Source: Endozoicomonas arenosclerae
GTDB lineage: Bacteria > Pseudomonadota > Gammaproteobacteria > Pseudomonadales > Endozoicomonadaceae
Direction of reading: 5' to 3'
Assembly (NCBI RefSeq): GCF_001562015.1
Contig: NZ_LASA01000101.1
Coordinates: 1-46,295 of the forward strand
DNA length: 46,295 bases
Shown: positions 1 through 7,562 of the stretch, in pieces
Layout of the letters: every line of letters starts with the position of its first letter
Position numbering within the stretch: the stretch's first letter is position 1
Made by a program: the position numbers and the translations under genes
The notes under the pieces: generated by a model
Databases searched by the model: none
The model's input: only the letters and a program-made list of their open reading frames with translations
Told to the model about the DNA's origin: nothing

Positions 1-1
1 A

Positions 2-214
2 TATGCACGAGATGAGGACGGCGACGGTTTTCATGAGATTCATGTGAATACAATGGAGGGGTTCTGGTCGCTGTTGCGTTCCTGGTTGCGTCCTCATCGG
101 GGTATATCACAAGAGAAGTTACCGCTGTATTTGGGTTTCTTCGAGTGCCTGCACAATATCAAGAAGCGCGGGAAAGCAGCTCTAACCGGTCTTCTGGGAG
201 TGTTGTTTGGATAA
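2..214 (+). mobile_element. C-terminal fragment of an IS1595-family (ISXO2-like) transposase, cut by window edge
   Basis: An open frame runs from the window edge to a TAA at 212-214 and gives about 70 residues. It contains HVNTMEGFWSLLRSWLRPHR and then a C-terminal LYLGFFECLHN. The N-x-x-E-x-F-W segment followed by a YL-x-x-F motif is typical of the end of ISXO2-like/IS1595 DDE transposases, where the Glu is the last catalytic residue. The rest of the element lies outside the window. The right boundary of the element must fall between the stop and about 242, because PrpF-like coding sequence begins there. The exact terminal repeat and target duplication cannot be read from one end. Confidence 0.8.
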
Positions 215-232
215 CTCCCCGGAATCCATTAA

Positions 233-973
233 GAGCCAATTTTTATTGCAGATGTTCCAGTTATAAAGGGAGAAGTGGCCGTTCAGGGAGACTTCAGTAT
301 TGCTGGAGTTCCAGGTGCAGGAGCCAGAATAGATCTGGACTACAGTGGTACTGCCGGGGCTGTCACAGGGAAATGCCTCCCTACCGGGAATGTCGTTGAC
401 AAGGTCACACTGGAATCAGGCGAATCCATCGAGATAACCGTATTTGACGCCGGTAACCTGGGAGTCTTTGCCAAAGCTGCAGACCTGGGCGTCAGTTGCC
501 ATGAAACCAAACAGGAGCTGGATGAAAATCAGGCCATTCTCGACAGAGTCCATGAAATACGGGGTAAGGCCGCCCAAATGATTGGCATGTGCAAAAACTG
601 GCAAGACATTGATGAAGTATCACCCCTGCTACCACTGGTTATCCTGGCCAAAGAGCCTGAAAACAATGATGAAGATCTGCGTGTGAGAATGTTCCTGCTG
701 AATAAATGTCATCCGGCCCTCGCGGGTACCGGCTCTGTCTGCACTTCCTCGTCAGGGGCCGTTCCCGGCACTATCGTGAACCAATTGGCGACGATAGCCA
801 GCACCGAAGAATACACCCTCAGAATCATGCACCCCCAAGGCATTATGCCCTTGCATGTCGCCTCTCGCAGCCAGACCAATCAGCTATGGCCCGAGTTCCT
901 TAAGATACAGTACGGCCGAACCGCCCGAAAAATCATGAGCGGGCATGTTTATATCCCCAACGTCGAATACTGA
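233..973 (+). pseudogene. prpF: PrpF-family isomerase, N-terminus removed by IS insertion
   Basis: The open frame begins after a TAA at 230-232 and ends with TGA at 971-973, about 246 codons. The translation carries PrpF-family features in order: FSIAGVPGAGARIDLDYSG, then TGKCLPTGNVVDKV, then the IEITVFDAGNLGVFAKAADLG strand pair, then an IRGKAAQMIG helix. PrpF proteins (2-methylaconitate cis-trans isomerases and relatives such as 4-oxalomesaconate tautomerase) are about 390 residues, so roughly the first 140-150 are missing. The missing part is replaced by the transposase end immediately upstream. A GTG at 275 could start translation of a fragment, but half of the two-domain diaminopimelate-epimerase-like fold would be absent, so activity is unlikely. 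It was probably the first gene of the catabolic set that follows. Confidence 0.75.
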
Positions 974-983
974 GCCGATCATA

Positions 984-1562
984 ATGAAACAAACTGCTTT
1001 ACTGGTGCTCGATCTGATCAACGACGTTGTTCACCCCGATAGCCCCATCGCCTCTGCGGCTCATTGTGTAGTTACTAAAAACCTGATTTTCAATACCAAC
1101 CATCTTGTTGAGCATGTCAGAAAGCAGAATGGCCTGATCATCTTTTTCAGAGTGGGTTTTTCAGCCAGCTACATTGAATGCCCCACTCAGCCCTAGTCAT
1201 TGTTCAAAAGCGTGCGTGAACCCCGAGCTTATGAACTGGGTCAGTGGGGTACAGAGTTTCATCCGGACTTGCTTGTAAACGACAACGATCCGGTGCTTAC
1301 CAAACATCGAATCAGTCCTTTTTATGCCACAGAACTTGAAGCCATCTTGAGAGCACAGTGCATAAACAGATTGTTGATTACCGGTGTATCAACAGATTAC
1401 GTAATCCAGTCCTGTGCCCGGGAAGCCCATGACCGGGACTATGACACGGTCGTCGTTGAGGATCTCTGTGCAGCCTCGACCGATGAAATCCATCAGCAAG
1501 CCATCGCCAGTCTTAAACGACTGGTCAGTGTCGTTCATTCATCAGAACTTCTGCAGGAGTGA
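984..1562 (+). pseudogene. Isochorismatase-family hydrolase interrupted by an in-frame TAG
   Basis: The ATG at 984 opens a frame that runs to TGA at 1560-1562, with a single in-frame TAG at 1194-1196 (codon 71 of 193). Sequence on both sides is clearly one isochorismatase-like fold: LLVLDLINDVV with the conserved Asp, then IIFFRVGFS, then (after the stop) GQWGTEFHPDL, the Lys in VLTKHRISPFY, and GVSTDYVIQSCAREAHDRDY. The position that holds the nucleophilic Cys in nicotinamidase-type members is Val here, so the protein belongs to the cysteine-less type, as EntB also is. The ATG lies 10 bases after the prpF stop and the gene ends 4 bases before the CoA-transferase start, so these were co-transcribed. 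The TAG could be a recent nonsense mutation or a sequencing error. Confidence 0.75.
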
Positions 1563-1566
1563 TCCC

Positions 1567-2886
1567 ATGTCTTACAAAGAGGAATACCGAAAAAAACTTC
1601 GCAGTGCAGCCGATGCTGTCCAGATCATCCCCAAACAGAGCACAATGGTCATTGGACTGGGGATGTCTGAGCCACCTGCGCTTTTAAGTGCCGTCGAAGA
1701 CCGGGTAAAAAACAAAGAGTTTGATAAGCTTCGACTGTATTACATGCATCCGGCTACACCACTGCAAAATACGTTATTGAAAATGGAGTATCTGGAGACC
1801 GTAGAACTTTACCCTTTCTATGGCACCCATAAAGAATGGGAACTGTTGAAAGAAGGTCTGAAGGAAGGAGTGAAGCTGGTTAACTACATCCCGGCCAATT
1901 TTCATCAGATTCCTCACATCATGACCCATGACCTGATGCTGGACACCTGTGTAGTGACTGTATCCCCCATGACCGGAGGCGGCTACTTCAGCACAGGTAC
2001 GAGCTCGGATTACACGATCGTGGCTGCACGAAATGCCAAACGACTGATTATTGAAGTCAACGAAAACATGCCTCAGGTATTTGGCAATACATACATCCAT
2101 ATTTCAGAAGTGGATGCCATTGTCGAGAATACCGTAGAACTCCCTCAAGAGCCTCCCCATAAAGAGCCCAGCGCCATTGATGAAAAAATTGCCAGCCATA
2201 TTATTGGGCACTGCAAGGATGGTATGACGATTCAGATTGGCGCAGGCAATGTGCCCAATGCGGTCTGCAAGAAGCTGTCACAGTTCAATGATATGGGCAT
2301 TCACAGTGAGCTGCTTTCACCATCCATGGTGCAGTTGATCAAGTCAGGAAATGTGAATAACCGTTTGAAGAGCATTGATGTAGGCAAATCCGTCTTTACA
2401 CTCTCAGCCGGCAATACCGAGATGTTTGAGTTTATCCACAACAACCCGGGGATTGAGGGCCACCCTGCCAGTTATGTGAATGACCCCTGTGTCATTGGCA
2501 GAAACGACCGGGCATTCTCTCTCAACGCCTTTGTAGAAATTGATCTCTTCGGGCAGGTAAATGCCGAGTTCATTGCAGGGCACCAGTACAGCACCGTAGG
2601 TGGACAGTTAGACTTTATTGAAGGTGCACAGAGATCCAAAGAAGGCGTTTCCATTCTGTCAGCCACATCGACAGCAGGTGGTGGGAAGTTCTCAAGAATT
2701 GTTAAGAGCATTTCCGGCCCCGCCACAGATACCCGAAACTCTATTCAATACGTGGCTACTGAGTACGGCATAACCAGTCTAAGAGGCAAATCTACTTCAG
2801 AACGAGCCAGAGCGCTTATTGACCTGGCCCACCCGGATTTCCGTCCGGAGCTCGAGGAATATGCCCGTTCACAACACTATATATAA
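1567..2886 (+). CDS. Acetyl-CoA hydrolase/4-hydroxybutyrate-type CoA-transferase family protein
   Basis: This 439-residue protein belongs to the family that moves CoA between acyl donors and carboxylates (Cat1/4-hydroxybutyrate CoA-transferase/acetyl-CoA hydrolase). Family features visible are the TQIG-like IQIGAGNVPNAV glycine loop near residues 219-229, and VEIDLFGQVNAE around residue 324, where the Glu is the expected covalent thioester-forming residue. ATSTAGGGKFSRIV and VATEYGITSLRGKS lie near the C-terminus. The chosen ATG at 1567 has an AGGAG Shine-Dalgarno 10 bases upstream. An upstream in-frame extension overlaps the isochorismatase-type gene and is not protein-like. It is the only apparently intact member of the prpF-hydrolase-transferase group. 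The substrate cannot be deduced; a dicarboxylate or hydroxyacid route is likely. Confidence 0.85.
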   Translation: MSYKEEYRKKLRSAADAVQIIPKQSTMVIGLGMSEPPALLSAVEDRVKNKEFDKLRLYYMHPATPLQNTLLKMEYLETVELYPFYGTHKEWELLKEGLKEGVKLVNYIPANFHQIPHIMTHDLMLDTCVVTVSPMTGGGYFSTGTSSDYTIVAARNAKRLIIEVNENMPQVFGNTYIHISEVDAIVENTVELPQEPPHKEPSAIDEKIASHIIGHCKDGMTIQIGAGNVPNAVCKKLSQFNDMGIHSELLSPSMVQLIKSGNVNNRLKSIDVGKSVFTLSAGNTEMFEFIHNNPGIEGHPASYVNDPCVIGRNDRAFSLNAFVEIDLFGQVNAEFIAGHQYSTVGGQLDFIEGAQRSKEGVSILSATSTAGGGKFSRIVKSISGPATDTRNSIQYVATEYGITSLRGKSTSERARALIDLAHPDFRPELEEYARSQHYI

Positions 2887-2894
2887 GTAAATCC

Positions 2895-2945
2895 AGAACA
2901 GGGTTTTTGAGGGGCTGAATCCTTTCAGCCTCTTCTTCTGTTCGG
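2895..2945 (+). terminator. Hairpin after the CoA-transferase gene, possible terminator
   Basis: GGCTGAA and TTCAGCC form a 7-bp stem with a TCCT loop (2913-2930). It is flanked by a weaker outer pairing of GAACAG with CTGTTC. It lies 15 bases after the stop codon and is followed by a pyrimidine-rich but not T-only run. A role in ending the catabolic operon is plausible but the tail is weak. Confidence 0.4.
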
Positions 2946-3108
2946 AACCCTCTGGTTAATATGTCCACCTTAACCTTTCCCATCGAACTATTAAGTAATT
3001 GTACGGAAATAGGGCCATTGCCCCCCCTCGCCACGATGACAAAGCCACAGCAGGTGATTAGAATTCGCAAACTATAATCAATAACCTTCCTCAGGTAACC
3101 GAAGCATT

Positions 3109-3486
3109 ATGCATAAAGTCATTGAGACCCCGGATGCACCACCTGCCATTGGCCCATACTCCCAGGGTATTCAATTTGGCAACCTGATTTTCACCTCCGG
3201 CCAGCTGCCTATCGAGCCTGAAACCGGTGAAATGTCTGAAGACACCAAGGAACAGGCTCATCAGTGTCTGAAAAACCTGAAATCTGTTCTGGAAGCAGCA
3301 GGCAGCAGCCTGAGCAAAGTCAAAAAAGCCACTGTATTTGTCAAAGACATGAATGATTTCACTGACATCAACGAAGTCTACAAGCAGTACTTTACCTTCC
3401 CCTTCCCCGCTCGCAGCCTGGTGGAAGTGGCTCGTCTGCCAAAAGATGTGAAGGTAGAAATTGAAGTGATTGCCTCCGCCGAGTAA
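3109..3486 (+). CDS. ridA: RidA family 2-iminobutanoate/2-iminopropanoate deaminase
   Basis: A 125-residue protein of the expected length for RidA (YjgF/YER057c/UK114), a trimeric cytosolic enzyme that hydrolyses reactive enamine/imine intermediates released by PLP enzymes such as threonine dehydratase. It shows the family features: IGPYSQGI at residues 14-21, SGQLP at 30-34, the FPARS loop with Arg102 that binds the substrate carboxylate, and the C-terminal VEIEVIA with Glu118. The start follows AGGT about 11 bases upstream. It stands alone, with a 220-base gap upstream and a convergent gene downstream. Confidence 0.93.
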   Translation: MHKVIETPDAPPAIGPYSQGIQFGNLIFTSGQLPIEPETGEMSEDTKEQAHQCLKNLKSVLEAAGSSLSKVKKATVFVKDMNDFTDINEVYKQYFTFPFPARSLVEVARLPKDVKVEIEVIASAE

Positions 3487-3500
3487 TCACTTTCGCCAGC

Positions 3501-3520
3501 AGGGGGCTATGCAGCCCCCC
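3501..3520. terminator. GC-rich hairpin between convergent genes
   Basis: GGGGGCT (3502-3508) pairs with AGCCCCC (3513-3519) around an ATGC loop, 15 bases after ridA and 23 bases before the convergent DUF2058 gene. It lacks a clear T-run on either strand. Its position suits a shared stop for both genes, but the call rests on position and stem only. Confidence 0.45.
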
Positions 3521-3542
3521 TATGCTCATGGCGATTGAGGCA

Positions 3543-4103
3543 TTACCACATCAGGTCGTCTGGAATTTCATAGTCCGCATACCACTCCTGCTCTTCCTCA
3601 GTCAGTTCACTCTGACTTTCTGACTGAACCACCACCGCTGCAGGCTCACGCTCTTCAATTTTTCTGGCCACCGTGGCTGGAATGACCCGATACTCTTCTT
3701 CGTCTCCCTGACTTAAAACACCAATAGCAAAAAGCCCCCGGCTTAGTTTGTTTTGCATGCCTTCAGAGACATAGATCTTTTTGACTTTGCTATCCACAAC
3801 AAAGTTATAGCCTACATCACCCTCTTCACGGGGAATGGTGTTCATTTCGATCAGCTGACGGACCTGTGCCGCAAGCGCCTTCTGCTGACGCTCCTCTTCC
3901 AGCTTACGATTGAGCTCACGATCTCGCTCAACTTGCTCAGCCTTCTGCTTTTCCAGCTCAATCCGACGCTTTTCCTGGTCGGTAAGCTCACCGCTCTTGG
4001 CTGCCTGCTTCTTTTTTTTCTTGCTAGTGGTTTTGGCCTTCAAAGCCTGCTGCTTGGTGGCCAGACCAGCACCCATTAGCTGGTCTCTCAGTGATTTGCT
4101 CAT
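3543..4103 (-). CDS. DUF2058 (YaiL-type) nucleoid-associated/polynucleotide protein
   Basis: A 186-residue protein matching the DUF2058 family (E. coli YaiL). It opens with SLRDQLMGAGLATKQQA, followed by a Lys-rich run (residues 27-35) and a long charged coiled-coil helix rich in Glu, Gln and Arg (about 40-85). A folded C-terminal part contains YNFVVDSKVKKIYVSEGMQ and a hydrophobic FAIGVL segment. It ends with a short acidic tail. Members are annotated as nucleoprotein or polynucleotide-associated, without a defined reaction. It converges on ridA and is unlikely to be in an operon. The start is the first ATG of the frame. Confidence 0.85.
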   Translation of the reverse strand: MSKSLRDQLMGAGLATKQQALKAKTTSKKKKKQAAKSGELTDQEKRRIELEKQKAEQVERDRELNRKLEEERQQKALAAQVRQLIEMNTIPREEGDVGYNFVVDSKVKKIYVSEGMQNKLSRGLFAIGVLSQGDEEEYRVIPATVARKIEEREPAAVVVQSESQSELTEEEQEWYADYEIPDDLMW

Positions 4104-4229
4104 AGCTTATTCAATCAATTGAAGATTTCTGAAAATTTCGCTGCATTTTATCAAGTTTACAGAAGTTATAGCAGGGAACTTTTAATTCATTCAAATGTCT
4201 GAAAATTAAAGGATTCAGAGATTTGCAAT

Positions 4230-6011
4230 ATGGAAGCATTACCCAATCAACAGAGCCTTCACGAGTCTGTCAAAGCCGGTATAGATAGCGGCAAAAACCA
4301 CCAACCGCCCAACACCTCATCCTATCTTGGATATGGTACTTCTCTGGCTATTGGGTCGCCCTTGTTTCATATTGTGGGTGAGCGGGTCAGCGCAGCTATT
4401 AAACCGCTTCTTACCTGGATCATTGACTACCACGCCCCCATTATTCAGGTAGCCCAAAAATTAGATAGCACAACGCCTGACCAGCAGAGCGCACCGGAAG
4501 ACATTCACTCCTCCGAGCTGGCACTTACTCTCACAGACATTGATACAACAAGACATCAGGAACTGGTTGCAGCCTGCAAGGCTCAAAACATTCCATGGAT
4601 TGATCAATCTCCTGATGACGTTCTTGCAGAAAGACTTGAGAACCGAAGCAAAATGACACCGCCTTCAGAAGCGCTGGAGCCTCTGAAAGTCATGCTGGAT
4701 GAGAGAATAAAACCACTCTGTGTCATGAGTGCTGACCGACAATTCTTTATCCAAACTTATCAACAGAAGCTTTTGAAAATCATGAGTGCCTACCCGGCTC
4801 CCGACTCATTTCTTAAGCATTATCTCAGTGAGCATTCAGAAAACCTTCAGGAAGCAGTAGCAAAGGCTGGCGTTTTCTGGGCAATAATGGTTGCCCAGGA
4901 TGCTCAAAATGACAGCAGTATGCTTGATCTGGCATTGGCTTCAGGCTCTGAGCCTCTGGCCAGAGAGCTGATTGCTGCTGGCTGCTTTCCATCAGCAAAA
5001 GAGCCTCTCACTGAAGAGTTTATTCATCTGTTTCTGTCCACGCCTCCGTCAAAGAGTGAAATATCCTATGCCGTAGAGTTTCTGACAATCTTCAACCAGG
5101 CCGATGCACTCACCGGGTACCAGTTAACCCAGAATTTAATTTTGAACTCCTCATCATTCACTGCCAGACGCACTGCACTGTTTTTGCTCAGATCCATTCA
5201 CGAGTCGCTTACCCCGGCTGAAGCGAAGAAACCCTACAATTATGTATTCAGAGCTGATGGCATTTTCTCTTTCCAGAATGTGGACAAGGAAACTCTGCAC
5301 CCGCAGCTGTGTAGATTGAGTCAAGACCTTATCGACTTTCTGACCAATAAGATTCCTGAAGAGACTTTTGATACCGATGCTTTTGAGCAGGAAATTCAAG
5401 CTTGCGGAGGCAGCGCGAGTGACTATCTGGAAATCTTTACCAAATGGGTGGCCGATGTCTGCAAGGTTCGAAGCTTTTTCCCCCTGGATAAACAGATTGT
5501 TCAAGGGATGGCGCAATGGCTGAAGGAACAGGGGTTTGCTTCTGTTGTTGAAGTCATGGCAGGTACCGGTTTCCTCAGCTCCGCCCTGGCCAACGAAGGT
5601 ATAGACATAAAAGCGACTGACAACTTCAAATACTTTAAAGATACTGACTCCGAATCTTTTCTGTATGTTCAGCCACTTGTGGAAAACAAGGGCATCGATG
5701 AAACACTGGCAGAGGAAACCAGAAATCCATCGTCGTATAAACGTCTACTGCTGATCTCAGGCCCACCCAGTGACCCTGACAATGTCCGGCGAGTGGCTGA
5801 TAACATTGAACTTTGGTTAAAAAACCACCCGGACAACGGTGTCATGCTGTTAGTCTGGCCGGAGTATATTGATCAGCTGAATGCACACTGGAAACAGACC
5901 AGAAAAGAACAAAGACCACTGAATATTACTTCTATGGAACAAGCCATACCGGTTAAGAAGCATCATACAGCTTACCTTCCTTACTTTATTCAGTCACCGG
6001 AAGATAGCTGA
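4230..6011 (+). CDS. Large protein with ankyrin-like stretch and C-terminal class I methyltransferase-like domain
   Basis: A 593-residue protein not recognised as a whole. Residues 1-35 are polar and 36-75 are moderately hydrophobic. Residues 230-255 (MLDLALASGSEPLARELIAA) resemble one ankyrin repeat. The C-terminal part from about 438 has VVEVMAGTGFLSSALANEG followed by IKATDN, the glycine loop and acidic residue of class I SAM-binding folds. LLLISGPPSDPD then sits where motif IV would be expected. No signal peptide is evident. No clear Shine-Dalgarno precedes the ATG. It may be a host-interaction or lineage-specific protein; methyl transfer is possible but the catalytic residues are not identified. 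It is transcribed away from the DUF2058 gene. Confidence 0.6.
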   Translation: MEALPNQQSLHESVKAGIDSGKNHQPPNTSSYLGYGTSLAIGSPLFHIVGERVSAAIKPLLTWIIDYHAPIIQVAQKLDSTTPDQQSAPEDIHSSELALTLTDIDTTRHQELVAACKAQNIPWIDQSPDDVLAERLENRSKMTPPSEALEPLKVMLDERIKPLCVMSADRQFFIQTYQQKLLKIMSAYPAPDSFLKHYLSEHSENLQEAVAKAGVFWAIMVAQDAQNDSSMLDLALASGSEPLARELIAAGCFPSAKEPLTEEFIHLFLSTPPSKSEISYAVEFLTIFNQADALTGYQLTQNLILNSSSFTARRTALFLLRSIHESLTPAEAKKPYNYVFRADGIFSFQNVDKETLHPQLCRLSQDLIDFLTNKIPEETFDTDAFEQEIQACGGSASDYLEIFTKWVADVCKVRSFFPLDKQIVQGMAQWLKEQGFASVVEVMAGTGFLSSALANEGIDIKATDNFKYFKDTDSESFLYVQPLVENKGIDETLAEETRNPSSYKRLLLISGPPSDPDNVRRVADNIELWLKNHPDNGVMLLVWPEYIDQLNAHWKQTRKEQRPLNITSMEQAIPVKKHHTAYLPYFIQSPEDS

Positions 6012-6040
6012 TTTAAAGAATTTCCTCCGAATTAGCCACT

Positions 6041-6733
6041 TCACTGTTTCTCGCATGGCTCAGACGCTTTGGACACTACCTTAAGTTTGGGGTATTTCGT
6101 GAGTGCACTTTGCCACTCCAGCTCTACATCCTCTATGGCTTCTTCTGTTGGTTGATTGTCAGCTCCAATGTCCGTAATAGCGTTGTATTTGATGTTCATA
6201 TCCCTATCCACACTGACATCGAACCCTGATTCAATAGCCCCCTTTGCCGTGTCTAAAACACAACTCGAGTCAAAGCAGCCCAGAGGTACGACATCCGTCA
6301 CATCCTGTGACTTCAAAAAATCCTCCAGCTTTCCTTTAAAGGCCTGATCCAGTTTTTGTCCACGAGCAAGATTGACACCTTCAAAAGCATCCTGATGAGC
6401 CTTCAACATCAGCCGGGTACCTTTTTTCATATAAATTGACTGGATTAATGCATTCAACGAGGTGCCGTATTCTTCTATGTTTACATCCACATAGATGACT
6501 TGATCATTTTTAACGAAATAGTTGAGCAACTTTACCTGCTCACCCAAAACTGAACTCAGATTATGTAATGACCCTCTCCCTTCATACGCCAACTGCATAT
6601 CTATTACCAGAATGGCCACTTTTTTCCCTTGCTGTAACAGCTGCTCAATATGAGTCCTGCTTTCATCAAACCCTGCCTGAACGGCAGATACTGTGAGCAA
6701 AATCGAAAAAAAGATCAGAGATTTCATAACCAC
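6041..6733 (-). CDS. Exported isochorismatase-like cysteine hydrolase
   Basis: A 230-residue protein with a clear signal peptide (MKSLIFFSILLTVSAVQA), predicted to be periplasmic. The mature part has the isochorismatase-like fold with a complete candidate triad: Asp45 in ILVIDMQ, Lys111 in RLMLKAHQDAFEG and Cys158 in GCFDSSCVLDTAKGAIESG. This is the cysteine-hydrolase branch (nicotinamidase and related amidases). Export is unusual for this family, which is mostly cytoplasmic. The substrate is unknown; an amide or imide available in the periplasm is the simplest idea. It is unrelated in detail to the broken family member at 984-1562, which lacks the Cys. It converges with the gene at 4230. Confidence 0.7.
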   Translation of the reverse strand: MVMKSLIFFSILLTVSAVQAGFDESRTHIEQLLQQGKKVAILVIDMQLAYEGRGSLHNLSSVLGEQVKLLNYFVKNDQVIYVDVNIEEYGTSLNALIQSIYMKKGTRLMLKAHQDAFEGVNLARGQKLDQAFKGKLEDFLKSQDVTDVVPLGCFDSSCVLDTAKGAIESGFDVSVDRDMNIKYNAITDIGADNQPTEEAIEDVELEWQSALTKYPKLKVVSKASEPCEKQ

Positions 6734-6904
6734 GATTAGATAAGATAAAAACGAATCCCCCCAGGCCTGAAAATGCCAGCTCCCTGTATCGCACTCTTCA
6801 CAAGAGAGCAGAATCGACTTTCAACAGAAGGCTTGCAGATAAGCTACTACGTGTTTGAAAATAGACCATTAAACTCTGGAAAGCAGTCAAGGGTGACGCT
6901 AACA

Positions 6905-7411
6905 ATGAAAACCAATATCACACTCATTGGTATGCCGGGCGCTGGTAAAAGTACCATCGGCATTATTCTGGCCAAAGATCTGGCCTATGGCTTTCTGGAT
7001 ACGGATGTTCTCATTCAAATCAGTCACCAGAAAACCCTGCAGGAAATCGTCGATGAATCCGGCTACATGGCACTGCGAGAGATTGAAGAAGCAGAGCTTC
7101 TAAAAGTGAACCTCAAGCGTCATATCATTGCTACCGGAGGCTCGGCCATCTACAGCGAAGCCGCCATGATGCATCTGGCCGAAGAATCCGTCATTGTTTT
7201 TCTGGATCTGGATCTGGAGCAAATCCGCGAGCGCATTCATAATTTCGATACCCGCGGAATAGCAAGATCAGAAAATCAAACCATTGAAGATCTGTTTGCA
7301 GAGAGAGTAAAGCTGTATAAGAAGTATGCTGATGTAACCATTGATTGCCGAGAGCTGGATCAGGACAGTCTGGCTCTTGAAATTATCAAAAAGACTGAAG
7401 CCCTCCTCTAA
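6905..7411 (+). CDS. Shikimate-kinase-like P-loop kinase
   Basis: Starting at the ATG at 6905 the protein has 168 residues, close to AroK/AroL (about 173). It has the Walker A loop GMPGAGKST (9-17), LDTDVLIQ with Asp32 and Asp34 as in shikimate binding, ALREIEEAEL (Arg58), ATGGSAIY (76-83) and a lid segment DTRGIARSE. Classical shikimate kinases have GGGA where this has GGSA, so it may be a paralogue with another small substrate. An upstream in-frame ATG at 6773 would add 44 residues with no family similarity and is rejected. A degenerate second copy of its 3' end lies at 8892-9201. Confidence 0.7.
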   Translation: MKTNITLIGMPGAGKSTIGIILAKDLAYGFLDTDVLIQISHQKTLQEIVDESGYMALREIEEAELLKVNLKRHIIATGGSAIYSEAAMMHLAEESVIVFLDLDLEQIRERIHNFDTRGIARSENQTIEDLFAERVKLYKKYADVTIDCRELDQDSLALEIIKKTEALL

Positions 7412-7440
7412 CACATACATAGGGAATCACTTACGATTTC

Positions 7441-7480
7441 AGGAGCCTGTCGTGCTTGAGGCTATCTTACCCAGGCTCCC
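7441..7480. repeat. Short inverted repeat resembling the mobile-repeat ends at 8909 and 46050
   Basis: GGAGCCTG at 7442-7449 pairs with CAGGCTCC at 7472-7479. The first 12 bases, AGGAGCCTGTCG, are identical to the end of the 164-bp repeat at 8909-9072. It lies 30 bases after the kinase stop. It could be a collapsed remnant of the same repeat, now perhaps serving as a terminator. Confidence 0.5.
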
Positions 7481-7490
7481 GGAATATTAC

Positions 7491-7510
7491 ATAATGTGAA
7501 TTCACATTAT
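7491..7510. promoter_or_regulatory. Perfect 20-bp palindrome upstream of the MFS gene, operator candidate
   Basis: ATAATGTGAATTCACATTAT reads identically on both strands. It lies 53 bases before the ATG of the transporter. Perfect 20-bp symmetry with a TGTGAATTCACA core suggests a binding site for a dimeric repressor such as a TetR- or GntR-type protein. The core spacing does not fit the CRP consensus. No regulator gene is adjacent. Confidence 0.5.
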
Positions 7511-7562
7511 TTCTTTCTCTCACCTATACTTTTCACTTTCTTGCCTGCAGCTGTCCATCCTT

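Noticed and set aside
6773-6904. N-terminal extension of the shikimate-kinase-like protein
   Set aside because: The 44 extra residues do not resemble the family; the P-loop is at the normal distance from the ATG at 6905.
7493-7508. TGTGAATTCACA as a CRP/Vfr binding site
   Set aside because: The half-sites TGTGA and TCACA are separated by two bases instead of the six of the consensus, so CRP binding is unlikely.
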